A stretch of DNA of 13,529 nt from Oscillospiraceae bacterium (GTDB lineage Bacteria > Bacillota > Clostridia > Oscillospirales > Ruminococcaceae). Positions within the stretch are counted from its first letter, which is position 1. Every line of letters starts with the position of its first letter. The notes under the pieces were generated by a model. That model made no database searches and was not told the DNA's origin. It saw only the letters and a list, made by a program, of their open reading frames with translations. Location: NCBI GenBank assembly GCA_009784765.1, contig WQXP01000014.1, positions 1 to 13,529 of the forward strand. Reading direction: 5' to 3'. Positions 1-7,944 of the stretch are shown here, one piece after another. Position numbers and translations under genes: made by a program.

Positions 1-1989
1 CACCCTTATCGCTATGGCGGAGAATCCCCGGCACAGACTGTCGCGAACTTAGGCTCGTATATTCGCTACATTCATGTGAAAGACTCTGTGGTGGTTGACG
101 GTAAATCGCAATACAAGCTCATGGGCGATGGTGATTTGCCGATAAAAGAAATGCTCGGCGAACTCACGAAAATCGGATATGACGGATATATTTCCTTAGA
201 GTGGGTAAAACGCTGGGCAGGGAATTTAGAAGAGGCGGGGATTGTTTTCCCGCATTTCGCAGGGTATATGAAGCCGTATCTTACAGCCCCGAAAACGCTG
301 TACAGGAATAACGCCGACACGGGCAGTTACTTTTGGAGGAAGAACAAGCTCATTGACCTCACCTTTAATGATGTGTTGGATTTAGTGTGTGAGCATTTCC
401 CTGAGCAATACGCATTTCGTTACACGGAACTCGATTACACCCGCACATATGCGGAGTTCCGCGAAGATGTAGACGATTTCGCCGCCGCGCTGATTTCTAT
501 GGGGGTAAAAAGAGGCGACCATGTTTCGATTTGGGCGACAAACGTGCCGCAGTGGTTTATAACTTTCTGGGCGACTGTCAAAATCGGAGCAGTTCTTGTT
601 ACAGTGAACACCGCCTACAAAATTCATGAGGCGCGGTATTTGCTTGAGCAGTCTGACACCCACACACTCGTTATGATTGAAGGGTTCAGAGATTCGGATT
701 ATGCGGGAATTATCCGCGAAATTCGCTCAAGCTTGCCTAAGCTCAAGAACATTGTAACAGTCGGTTTTGAATTAGAAGAGTTTGAAAACTGCGACAGCGG
801 CGCGAAAAGCATATCGTGGGATTACGCTATGGGAATGGGCAGCCAAGCTGATTATGAAGAAATTCAAAACCGCGCCGAGTCAATCGATAAGCACGATGTT
901 TGTAATATGCAGTATACGTCGGGAACTACGGGATTCCCGAAAGGCGTAATGCTGACGCATTATAACGTAGTCAACAACGGTAAAGTCATAGGGGATTGTA
1001 TGGACTTGTCAACAGCAGACAAGCTGATGATTCAAGTGCCGATGTTCCACTGCTTCGGAATGGTACTCGCCATGACCGCGTGTATGACTCACGGAGCGAC
1101 TATGTGTCCGATTATCGCGTTTTCACCCGCAAAAGGGCTTGAGTGCATTAACGCAGAGGGGATTACGGCGTTCCACGGCGTTCCGACTATGTTTATCGCC
1201 ATGCTCGAACACGCTGATTTCGCTAAAACCGATTTTACCCACGTTCGCACAGGGATTATGGCGGGTTCTCCTTGCCCCGTTAAAGTAATGGAAGATGTTC
1301 TCAATAAGATGAACATGAGTGAAATCTGCATAACTTACGGGCAGACAGAAGCAAGCCCCGCAATTACCATGAGCAGTACGACAGATTCAGTCGAAACTCG
1401 CGTCAGCACGGTAGGCGGGCCGGTATTCGGAGTAGAAGTCAAGATTGTTGATACAGAAACAGGGAAAGACCTTCCTGATTGTACTCCCGGTGAACTCTGC
1501 GCTCGGGGATACAACATCATGAAAGGCTATTACAAAATGCCTGAAGCAACTGCGGCGGCAATCGACAGCGACGGTTGGCTTCATACGGGGGACTTGGCGG
1601 TTCGCTTGCCCGACGGGAACTATAAAATCACGGGGCGTGCCAGAGATATGATTATTCGCGGCGGTGAGAATATCTACCCGAAAGAAATAGAAGACTTTAT
1701 CTACACGCACCCGAAAGTAAAAGATGTGCAGGTAATCGGTGTGCCGAGCAAAGCATACGGTGAGGAAATCATGGCTTGTATCGTCCTCAAAGACGGAGAG
1801 AGTGCCACAAGCGACGAAATCAAAGCCTTTGTGACTGCGAGCATGGCAAAACACAAGACCCCGAGTTATATTGACTTTGTTGACAGCTTTCCCATGAATG
1901 CGGCGGGGAAAATCCTCAAATATCGAATGAGAGAAGCGGCGGTGGAGAAGTTAGGCTTACAGGCAGAGAGTAAAATCGAAACGGCGTAA
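1..1989 (+). CDS. Fusion protein, 5'-partial: sugar phosphate isomerase/epimerase-like TIM-barrel tail + acyl-CoA synthetase (AMP-binding)
   Basis: The frame is open from the first base and gives 662 visible residues. A GTG at 76 lies inside the conserved motif IHVKDS and is not a credible start, so the gene begins upstream of the window. Residues 1-90 resemble the C-terminal end of AP-endonuclease-2/xylose-isomerase-like barrels (IHVKDS, GDGDLPI, GYDGYISLEWVKRW). From about residue 117 a full adenylate-forming enzyme follows. It has the phosphate loop YTSGTTGFPKG (bases 913-945), YGQTEASP (from 1336), GWLHTGDL, GRARDMIIRGGENIYPKEIE and the C-terminal catalytic lysine in NAAGKILKYRMRE (AAA at 1909-1911). 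Known family chemistry is ATP-dependent activation of a carboxylic acid, usually a fatty acid, to an acyl-CoA via an acyl-adenylate. The substrate cannot be read here. No signal peptide or membrane segment is visible in this part, so it is probably cytoplasmic. It ends 83 bases before the glucanase start and is probably a separate unit. Confidence 0.9.
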   Translation, partial: HPYRYGGESPAQTVANLGSYIRYIHVKDSVVVDGKSQYKLMGDGDLPIKEMLGELTKIGYDGYISLEWVKRWAGNLEEAGIVFPHFAGYMKPYLTAPKTLYRNNADTGSYFWRKNKLIDLTFNDVLDLVCEHFPEQYAFRYTELDYTRTYAEFREDVDDFAAALISMGVKRGDHVSIWATNVPQWFITFWATVKIGAVLVTVNTAYKIHEARYLLEQSDTHTLVMIEGFRDSDYAGIIREIRSSLPKLKNIVTVGFELEEFENCDSGAKSISWDYAMGMGSQADYEEIQNRAESIDKHDVCNMQYTSGTTGFPKGVMLTHYNVVNNGKVIGDCMDLSTADKLMIQVPMFHCFGMVLAMTACMTHGATMCPIIAFSPAKGLECINAEGITAFHGVPTMFIAMLEHADFAKTDFTHVRTGIMAGSPCPVKVMEDVLNKMNMSEICITYGQTEASPAITMSSTTDSVETRVSTVGGPVFGVEVKIVDTETGKDLPDCTPGELCARGYNIMKGYYKMPEATAAAIDSDGWLHTGDLAVRLPDGNYKITGRARDMIIRGGENIYPKEIEDFIYTHPKVKDVQVIGVPSKAYGEEIMACIVLKDGESATSDEIKAFVTASMAKHKTPSYIDFVDSFPMNAAGKILKYRMREAAVEKLGLQAESKIETA

Positions 1990-2030
1990 CTCCTGTGTGG
2001 GATAACGACAGACATTAGGCAAAGTGTAAG

Positions 2031-2039
2031 TGTTTTAAT
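2031..2039 (+). promoter_or_regulatory. Possible extended -10 promoter element for the GH5 gene
   Basis: TGTTTTAAT reads as TGn followed by TTTAAT (5 of 6 to TATAAT), 33 bases before the GH5 start codon. No good -35 box is present at 17 nt; the best is CAGACA at 2009-2014 with a long 19-nt spacer. The 83-base gap holds no clear terminator for the upstream gene, so read-through transcription is an alternative. Confidence 0.3.
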
Positions 2040-2056
2040 AAAAACTTTAAGTTATG

Positions 2057-2064
2057 AAAGGTGG
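2057..2064 (+). promoter_or_regulatory. Ribosome binding site that fixes the GH5 start at 2073
   Basis: AAAGGTGG lies 8 bases before ATG 2073. An in-frame GTG at 2061 overlaps this site and would add MVLT before a classic signal peptide, so it is rejected as the start. Confidence 0.8.
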
Positions 2065-2072
2065 TTCTTACC

Positions 2073-4541
2073 ATGAAAAAGCAAATCTTATCTCTACTAC
2101 TCGCAGCAGTAATGCTCGTCGGAGTACTTCCGATGATTGGGGCGGGTTCTCCGTCAACTGCACCTGCGCAACCTGTGGTCACGACAATTACATCGCTGAC
2201 TTACAACTTCACAGCAGCGAATGTAGCCGCACCGACACCGCTGACTTTCGCGATTACGGGATTTGACGGATGGCCGCGCCATGAGGCAACAGCCACCGCA
2301 AGCGCGAACGGCGCAGTCGCGTTTAATTTCACGGGGTTGAACGTGCAGGCGCTCGGGAATATGGGCTTTGTCGAAGTTGTTGCAGGAAGCCCTGTTACTC
2401 TTGCGCTCAACAACGTAGTCGTCAACGGAACGCATACAATGAATCCGACACAAGCTTGGAACTTAACAGCCGGGGCGGACATCACCAACGGGCTGCTTAA
2501 TCAATGGACAGGCGGTGTTACTGCGGGGGGAACTCGCTTTGCGCTTTCTACCGCTAACCCTAACACCTACATCGGATTTACGACGGCAGGGTTTCAGCTT
2601 CTTGTAAGCGGCGGAGGCAGCACTCAACCTGAACCTCCCGTTACTCCTCCTGTTACTCCCCCGGGGGATTCAGGCACAATCAATACGACGATTTCCCCGC
2701 AGGATTTTGTCAACTCAATCGGAGCGGGGTGGAATCTCGGGAACACCTTCGACGCAATCAGCGGAAACATGGTTGGTTTTCCGTGGCTCGGAACTGCGAG
2801 TAACGGTCAGACAGGCGGAACTTATGCCACTACTTCTGTAGCAGACTTGGAAACCGCGTGGATTGGCGGAACTGCTCATGTGACCACGCAAGAGTTCATT
2901 CAAGCACTTCACGGGGCAGGGTTTAGGGCAATCCGCATTCCGGTGTCATGGAACAAAGCTGCAGGCGATGCACCGAACTATACAATTCGTGAGGACTGGA
3001 TGGCGCGTGTAAAACAAGTCGTGCAGTGGGCGTATGACCTTGATATGCACATCGTTCTTAACACCCACCACGAGAACGCTTATTTCGGGTTGACTAACGC
3101 GCAAATCGCCCAGAGCGAAGCGCGGGTGGCGGCGATTTGGACGCAGATTGCGACTGAGTTTCGCGATTATGACGAAAAGCTCATTTTCGCAGGGTTGAAC
3201 GAACCCCGCGGTTCTGTCGAGTATTCCGGACCGGGTAACTGGGGCGAATGGACAGGGGGAGTTGCTGAAACCCGCGCTAATCTGAACAGGCTTAACCAAA
3301 CTTTCGTGAACACAGTACGCGCTACGGGCGGAAACAACGCACAGCGATTTTTGGCAGTGCCGACTCATGCTGCAAGCGCGACTCCTGAAGCCTTCAGCGG
3401 TTATGTTATTCCCACAGACCCTGCGAACCGCGTGATTCTCACGGTGCATACCTACTCGCCCTTTAACTGGGCGCATAACGGAGTAGGGCAGTATGCAGGG
3501 GCGTCGGGCATTCGCAGTGATTTAGACAGAGTTAAAGGGTTCGCAGACGCACTCGGCGTTCCTGTAATGCTCACCGAATGGGGTTCAATCAACAACGGCA
3601 ACCCCGAAAACTTGGCTCAACGGGAACAACACGCTTATGACTATGTCAGTTACGCACGCTCTCTCGGAATGGCGACGTTCTGGTGGGATAACAACCAATC
3701 TGGCGGGAACGGCGACCATACTTTCGGGCTTTTTAACAGGCAGACACGGCAGATGACTTTCCCGACAGTCGTGGCGAAAATCATGGAAGCAATGAACGCC
3801 GCCCCTCCTGAAGAAGAGCCTGCAGGTGTACTTTCGATTCAACTCAAAGGGTTATGCACTACTACTTGGGCAGATTATGAAAGCGAAGTACTCGGGCTGC
3901 GCGGCGACGGACAACACACGCTTACACTCAACATCGGCGGCGGAGTCACACAGCTCGGTGTTCTGAACATCACTCATGTTGGTGATATTACCGACCGTTT
4001 CAGAGCTGCGTCAATCACTGTTGATACGGTAACAATCAACAACAATCCGATTGGGCATACTCATACGCCTCTCAGCGGATTAGTTGTTCCCGCGAATCCT
4101 ACTGCTGACCCGCCGCAACTCGAGCGGGTTGACACTGTGCTTTGGAACAACTGGTGGGCGCAAGGAAGCATTCTTACAACGGGAGTCACCCGCGTTCCCG
4201 GTCCCGACGGAGGCGAGAATTTCGCTCTTGCCGGAAACGCAGTCATTAACACGATTGTTGTAACTTTCACCATTAACGGCGTTACTGCTTGCCCTGACTG
4301 CACGAACTTAGTTTGTACCTGCACCGGAGGCTCTGTAACTCCTCCTCCGCCTGTTCGAACTATTACGCGAAGCAGCGAAACCGTGAACTGTACTGCTTGT
4401 TCGGCAAGCAAGCTCATGCGTGTTACGACGGTGAGTGAAGGCACGACAGTGGTTGCGACTGTCAGAGCGGCTAAACGCAATGACACCGGCGCGCTGATTG
4501 GCGGAGGTTGTGTGCAGTCGTTGACGCGGCCGGCGGCTTAG
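2073..4541 (+). CDS. Secreted modular GH5 endo-glucanase-type glycoside hydrolase
   Basis: The 822-residue product starts with a signal peptide (KK, then a hydrophobic stretch to about residue 24). Residues about 37-180 form a beta-rich accessory module, possibly carbohydrate binding, followed by a Pro/Thr linker (PPVTPPVTPP, about 189-198). Residues about 205-575 are a GH5 catalytic domain, most like subfamily 4. Visible landmarks are GAGWNLGNTFDA, GFRAIRIPVSW, NTHHE, FAGLNEPRG (general acid/base E377), VHTYSPFNW, VMLTEWGS (nucleophile E502) and ATFWWDNN. The family cleaves beta-1,4 glucans, lichenan or xyloglucan by a retaining mechanism; the exact substrate cannot be told. Residues about 586-750 are a second beta module ending in the Cys cluster CPDCTNLVCTC. 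It resembles a module in the large secreted protein at 8026. After a VTPPPP linker comes an unrecognised 62-residue tail with three Cys. There is no canonical dockerin, SLH domain or LPXTG signal. The stop codon TAG shares its G with the ribosome binding site of the next gene. Confidence 0.92.
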   Translation: MKKQILSLLLAAVMLVGVLPMIGAGSPSTAPAQPVVTTITSLTYNFTAANVAAPTPLTFAITGFDGWPRHEATATASANGAVAFNFTGLNVQALGNMGFVEVVAGSPVTLALNNVVVNGTHTMNPTQAWNLTAGADITNGLLNQWTGGVTAGGTRFALSTANPNTYIGFTTAGFQLLVSGGGSTQPEPPVTPPVTPPGDSGTINTTISPQDFVNSIGAGWNLGNTFDAISGNMVGFPWLGTASNGQTGGTYATTSVADLETAWIGGTAHVTTQEFIQALHGAGFRAIRIPVSWNKAAGDAPNYTIREDWMARVKQVVQWAYDLDMHIVLNTHHENAYFGLTNAQIAQSEARVAAIWTQIATEFRDYDEKLIFAGLNEPRGSVEYSGPGNWGEWTGGVAETRANLNRLNQTFVNTVRATGGNNAQRFLAVPTHAASATPEAFSGYVIPTDPANRVILTVHTYSPFNWAHNGVGQYAGASGIRSDLDRVKGFADALGVPVMLTEWGSINNGNPENLAQREQHAYDYVSYARSLGMATFWWDNNQSGGNGDHTFGLFNRQTRQMTFPTVVAKIMEAMNAAPPEEEPAGVLSIQLKGLCTTTWADYESEVLGLRGDGQHTLTLNIGGGVTQLGVLNITHVGDITDRFRAASITVDTVTINNNPIGHTHTPLSGLVVPANPTADPPQLERVDTVLWNNWWAQGSILTTGVTRVPGPDGGENFALAGNAVINTIVVTFTINGVTACPDCTNLVCTCTGGSVTPPPPVRTITRSSETVNCTACSASKLMRVTTVSEGTTVVATVRAAKRNDTGALIGGGCVQSLTRPAA

Positions 4542-4545
4542 GAGG
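4541..4545 (+). promoter_or_regulatory. Ribosome binding site of the antitoxin gene, overlapping the GH5 stop codon
   Basis: GGAGG begins on the last base of the GH5 stop codon and sits 10 bases before ATG 4556. It selects MTNREY as the N-terminus instead of an in-frame GTG at 4508 inside the GH5 gene. The arrangement suggests co-transcription and possibly translational coupling. Confidence 0.75.
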
Positions 4546-4555
4546 GGAAAGGTTT

Positions 4556-4783
4556 ATGACTAATCGAGAGTATGTGAAAACGCAAATTGATACTCTGCCC
4601 GATGATATGGTTAAAATTGTAATTGAATTTGTCGAGTTTCAGCAGTTAAAGCGCAGAGAAGCTGATTGGCTCGCTGAACTGGAAGATAAACTTGATGAAG
4701 CGGCTCGTTTTGAAGAAAACAATCCCGATGCCTTTTGCACACACGAGGAATTGTTTTCGCGTTTGAGGAGTCGTTATGGATGA
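4556..4783 (+). CDS. Small acidic protein, probable type II antitoxin
   Basis: The product is 75 residues long and rich in Glu, Asp and Leu. Residues 1-30 (MTNREYVKTQIDTLPDDMVK and following) resemble the short helical N-termini of many small antitoxin-like proteins that begin with a Leu-Pro-Asp segment. The rest is predicted amphipathic helix (WLAELEDKLDEAARFEENN) with a basic end (SRLRSRYG). I cannot assign a named family. The call rests mainly on position: the stop overlaps the start of a RelE/ParE-like toxin by 8 bases, the usual antitoxin-first order. In known systems the antitoxin binds and blocks the toxin and often represses its own operon. No palindromic operator is evident just upstream, since that stretch is the GH5 coding end. 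The alternative is a small accessory protein of unknown role. Confidence 0.7.
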   Translation: MTNREYVKTQIDTLPDDMVKIVIEFVEFQQLKRREADWLAELEDKLDEAARFEENNPDAFCTHEELFSRLRSRYG

Positions 4784-5090
4784 TGTATGCTTATATAAGG
4801 TAAAGTATTCAAAGTTGTTTGAGCGCGATTTAGTGAAATCCTTAGATTATATTGCTGAAGCGCATGGTGTTTCGGCGGCTGACAATCTACGTGAAAAAGT
4901 TGAACTTGCTGTAGAAAAGCGTTCTTTTAATCCCGCTTCTCATCGTGTGTATAACTCCGTTAAAGACCCGAAGCAACCTTATTACACGATAAAAGTTGGC
5001 AGTTATTACGTTTTTTATGTTGTTAAAGGCAACACAATGATAATCCGCCGTTTTATTTATGCCATGAGAGATTTGGAAAGCATAGTTTAG
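4776..5090 (+). CDS. RelE/ParE-superfamily toxin of a type II toxin-antitoxin pair
   Basis: The product has 104 residues, a normal length for this fold. The N-terminus has a ParE/RelE-like strand and helix (YKVKYSKLFERDLVKSLDYI), then a second helix (AADNLREKVELAVEK). The diagnostic C-terminal beta strands follow: YYTIKVGSYYVFYVVKGNTM and IIRRFIYAMRDLESIV. Family members either cleave mRNA on the ribosome (RelE) or inhibit gyrase (ParE); the residues seen do not decide between these. The start ATG follows GAGGAG at 4765-4770 and overlaps the antitoxin stop by 8 bases, indicating coupled translation. Only 19 bases separate its stop from the kinase start, so the pair sits inside what looks like a glucanase-to-kinase operon. 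Confidence 0.85.
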   Translation: MDDVCLYKVKYSKLFERDLVKSLDYIAEAHGVSAADNLREKVELAVEKRSFNPASHRVYNSVKDPKQPYYTIKVGSYYVFYVVKGNTMIIRRFIYAMRDLESIV

Positions 5091-5109
5091 GAAAGCGAGA
5101 ACTGACATC

Positions 5110-7944
5110 ATGAGCAACAATCTTCCTCAAACACTGAACAAAATCGGGCAGTTATTGTTCTCGCAGCCTCATGAGCAATCGGCAAAGGGGCAGGAGCAGT
5201 CGCTGTGGGAGTGCATGGGCATGGTCGCGCGGTGCATGAACGCCGATTGTGCCTATTTGTGGCGTGCCGACACCGAAAAGCATACACTCTATCGCACATA
5301 CTCATGGGAGGCGGGCAAACCCTTAGAGTGCATCGACGAGAACAACACGCTTTCGCTCAAAGATAATATGCTTGACGCGGCAAGCAGGCTTTTCTACACT
5401 GGAAAAGCTGTTTACGGAAAAGCAGAGAATCTTTCGGACGAGTATCGCAACTTCTTTAATATGGGGATTAAATCCGCTGCTGTTTTCCCGCTGATTTTAG
5501 ATGAAAACTTGTGGGGGCTTTTCACCCTTGAATGCGTGGATATTGAGCGGGTTTTCGACGAAAACGAAGTCGCGCTTTTGTCGCTGACTGCACTCATGCT
5601 CGCGGATTTCGTGCAGAGCCGCTCAGTTTCACAGCGATTGTGTTCAGAGCGTGAGGCGGCGGAGGCAGAGGCAGCGAAGTTCTGTGCGATTTTGAACGCG
5701 ATTCCTATGCCTGTGTCGGTGGTTGACAAGAATCTGCGTTGGATTTTCGTCAACGCGGCGGTGGAAGAAATGTTATCGATTCCTTTTGAATCAATTATCG
5801 GGGAACGCTGCAGCAGATGGGGAAGAAACATCTGCGGAACGCCGCAGTGTTCTGTAGCTTGCCTCGGGCGGGGCGAAAAAGTCAGCTATTTCAACCAGAA
5901 CAACTTTACTTTCAAGGTTGATGCTAATGTAGTATCAGACAGCAGCAGCGGTGAAAAAATCGGGTATGTTGAGGTTATTCAAGATGTTACCCATGTGGAG
6001 AACATGGCAGTCGAGCAGATGAACATCAATGCTGCGAATGAGGCGAAAAGCGCGTTCTTGGCGGCGATGAGCCACGAAATTCGCACACCCATGAATACTG
6101 TTCTCGGGCTTGCCGACATTCACCGCAACCACCCGAACACTCACCCCGGTGCAAGAGAAGTTTTTTCGCAGATTCACGTTGCGGGGGAATTTTTGCTTGA
6201 TATTGTCAATGATATTCTTGATATGTCAAAAATCGAATCGGGTAAAGTTGAAATTCGCACGGAGAATTATAATCCTCTCGAGTTAATCAACAACTCGGTT
6301 CAGCTCAGCCATATGCGCTATAAGCAAAAGCCAATCAAGTTTTGTTTGAGTGTCGGTGAGCAAATTCCCGCCGCTCTCAACGGCGATGTTACGAAGATTA
6401 CTAAAATTCTTAACAACATTTTGTCGAATGCCTTCAAGTATACCGACGCGGGAGAGGTTGAGCTGTCTGCGCAATCACAGTTTCCCTCCGGGTTTGCCGT
6501 CGGTCAAGACGCGATTTTGCTTCTTAAAGTCCGCGATACGGGGCAGGGAATGTCGCCCGAACAGCTCAAAACTTGTTTTGAGGATTTTACGCGGTTTAAT
6601 TATGAGCAGAACAGAGGAACAGAGGGAACGGGCCTCGGAATGGGGATTACCAAGAAATTGACAGAGTTGATGGGCGGCATAATCGAAATCGAGAGTAAAG
6701 AAGCGCAGGGTACTCTTGTGACTGTTACTCTGCCGCAGAAAATCATTGCCACTGAGTTGTGCGTGCCGCAAGCACTCACGCAGGTCATCGACGATGTTCC
6801 TGCGCATGAGCCGCCCGTCGCTTTTCAAGCCCATCAAGAGCAGGACGCGCAAAGGGAAGACTCGCAGGAGATTTTCGGCAATGTTTTAATTGTTGATGAT
6901 ATTGAAATGAACATACAAGTCGCTAAAGGATATATGTCTTTATACGGGGTGGAGGTCGATACCGCGACCGGTGCGAAGGCGGCGTTAGACAAAATCGCGG
7001 CAGGGGCGTCATACAGCATCGTTTTCATGGACTACATGATGCCGGGCATGAACGGAATCGAGGCGACAAAAGAACTGCGTGATATGGGTTATGACAAGCC
7101 GATTGTCGCACTCACCGCGAACGCGATTATCGGGCAGAAAGAAATGTTTCTTCGCAGCGGGTTTGATGATTACATTACCAAACCTATCAACACCGATGAG
7201 TTAGACGCAATTTTCGACAAGTTTGTCTACGGTGAACAGTATACGCCTCTTTCTCGCACGCCCGTTAATGACAGCACAAATGACAACGTACTGCTCACAC
7301 ACTTCGACGATTCACAGAGAGAAAAGCAAAAAGCTTCTGTATCTGTTTCGCCTGCAGGTGGAGACCGCACGGCATTGCACAAATACTTTGTCAAAGACGC
7401 GCAGAACGCTGTTTTGATTTTCCGAAATTATCTCAACACCCCTGAGCCGAGCGATACCGAAATCAACAATTTCGCGACCCTTGCCCACGGAATCAAAAGC
7501 GCGCTGAATTTAATCGGGGAAAATGAGTTGTCCGCGACAGCTTTCGAGCTTGAAAAAGCAGGAAAAGCCCGAGAGCTTGAGTATATTCGGGTGTGTACAC
7601 CCTCTCTGATTAGTGCCCTTGAGCGGCTGATTACCCTCTTCACTGCGGAGAAGGGGGCGGAAAACACGGGTAAGTGCCGCGACACTGCACTTTCGGAGCT
7701 TTCGGAGGCGGCAAGAGAAAAGCTGATTACTAAGCTTGACGACATCTACAGTGCTTGCAACTATTTCGATTCGAGTGCGGCAGTTGCGGCGTTGGGCGAA
7801 CTCATGAGTGCGGCACTGCCTCTTGCAATCCAGAAGACCCTTGATGAAATCGACATGGCACTGCTCCACAGCGACTTTGAGGCAGCAGGAGCGGCGGCGC
7901 GTGATTTGTGGGAGCAAATGGGCGAAGTTCGAAAAAGCCCTTGA
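5110..7944 (+). CDS. Soluble hybrid histidine kinase: GAF-PAS-HisKA-HATPase-REC-HPt
   Basis: The product has 944 residues and no signal peptide or membrane helix, so it is probably cytoplasmic. Residues about 30-170 look like a GAF sensor (ADCAYLWRAD, AVFPLILDENLWGLFTLECV). Residues about 190-300 are a PAS domain (PVSVVDKNLRWIFVNAAVEE) carrying four Cys at 234, 242, 247 and 251. The HisKA box is AAMSHEIRTPMN with phospho-acceptor H322. The ATPase has its N box at NNILSNAFKYT, the G1 box DTGQGMS (476-482) and the G2 box GTGLGMG (506-512). The receiver spans about 590-706, with D641 (VFMDYMMPGMNG), T669 and K691. An HPt-like helical domain holds H793 (LAHGIKSALNLIG), followed by about 90 further helical residues. 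Known logic is a His-Asp-His relay to a separate response regulator. No DNA-binding partner is encoded in the window. The ribosome binding site is weak (AGGAAAG at 5089-5095, 14 bases upstream), consistent with expression as part of the upstream operon. The signal sensed is unknown. Confidence 0.93.
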   Translation: MSNNLPQTLNKIGQLLFSQPHEQSAKGQEQSLWECMGMVARCMNADCAYLWRADTEKHTLYRTYSWEAGKPLECIDENNTLSLKDNMLDAASRLFYTGKAVYGKAENLSDEYRNFFNMGIKSAAVFPLILDENLWGLFTLECVDIERVFDENEVALLSLTALMLADFVQSRSVSQRLCSEREAAEAEAAKFCAILNAIPMPVSVVDKNLRWIFVNAAVEEMLSIPFESIIGERCSRWGRNICGTPQCSVACLGRGEKVSYFNQNNFTFKVDANVVSDSSSGEKIGYVEVIQDVTHVENMAVEQMNINAANEAKSAFLAAMSHEIRTPMNTVLGLADIHRNHPNTHPGAREVFSQIHVAGEFLLDIVNDILDMSKIESGKVEIRTENYNPLELINNSVQLSHMRYKQKPIKFCLSVGEQIPAALNGDVTKITKILNNILSNAFKYTDAGEVELSAQSQFPSGFAVGQDAILLLKVRDTGQGMSPEQLKTCFEDFTRFNYEQNRGTEGTGLGMGITKKLTELMGGIIEIESKEAQGTLVTVTLPQKIIATELCVPQALTQVIDDVPAHEPPVAFQAHQEQDAQREDSQEIFGNVLIVDDIEMNIQVAKGYMSLYGVEVDTATGAKAALDKIAAGASYSIVFMDYMMPGMNGIEATKELRDMGYDKPIVALTANAIIGQKEMFLRSGFDDYITKPINTDELDAIFDKFVYGEQYTPLSRTPVNDSTNDNVLLTHFDDSQREKQKASVSVSPAGGDRTALHKYFVKDAQNAVLIFRNYLNTPEPSDTEINNFATLAHGIKSALNLIGENELSATAFELEKAGKARELEYIRVCTPSLISALERLITLFTAEKGAENTGKCRDTALSELSEAAREKLITKLDDIYSACNYFDSSAAVAALGELMSAALPLAIQKTLDEIDMALLHSDFEAAGAAARDLWEQMGEVRKSP

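Noticed and set aside
76..90. GTG at 76 as the start of the first gene
   Set aside because: It lies inside the conserved barrel motif IHVKDS, the frame is open to base 1, and no ribosome binding site precedes it.
2061..2072. GTG at 2061 as the start of the glucanase
   Set aside because: It overlaps the AAAGGTGG ribosome binding site and would place MVLT before a standard MKK signal peptide.
2054..2266. 70-residue + strand frame overlapping the glucanase start
   Set aside because: It starts at an ATG upstream of the GH5 ribosome binding site, has no ribosome binding site of its own, and is a shifted reading of the signal peptide region.
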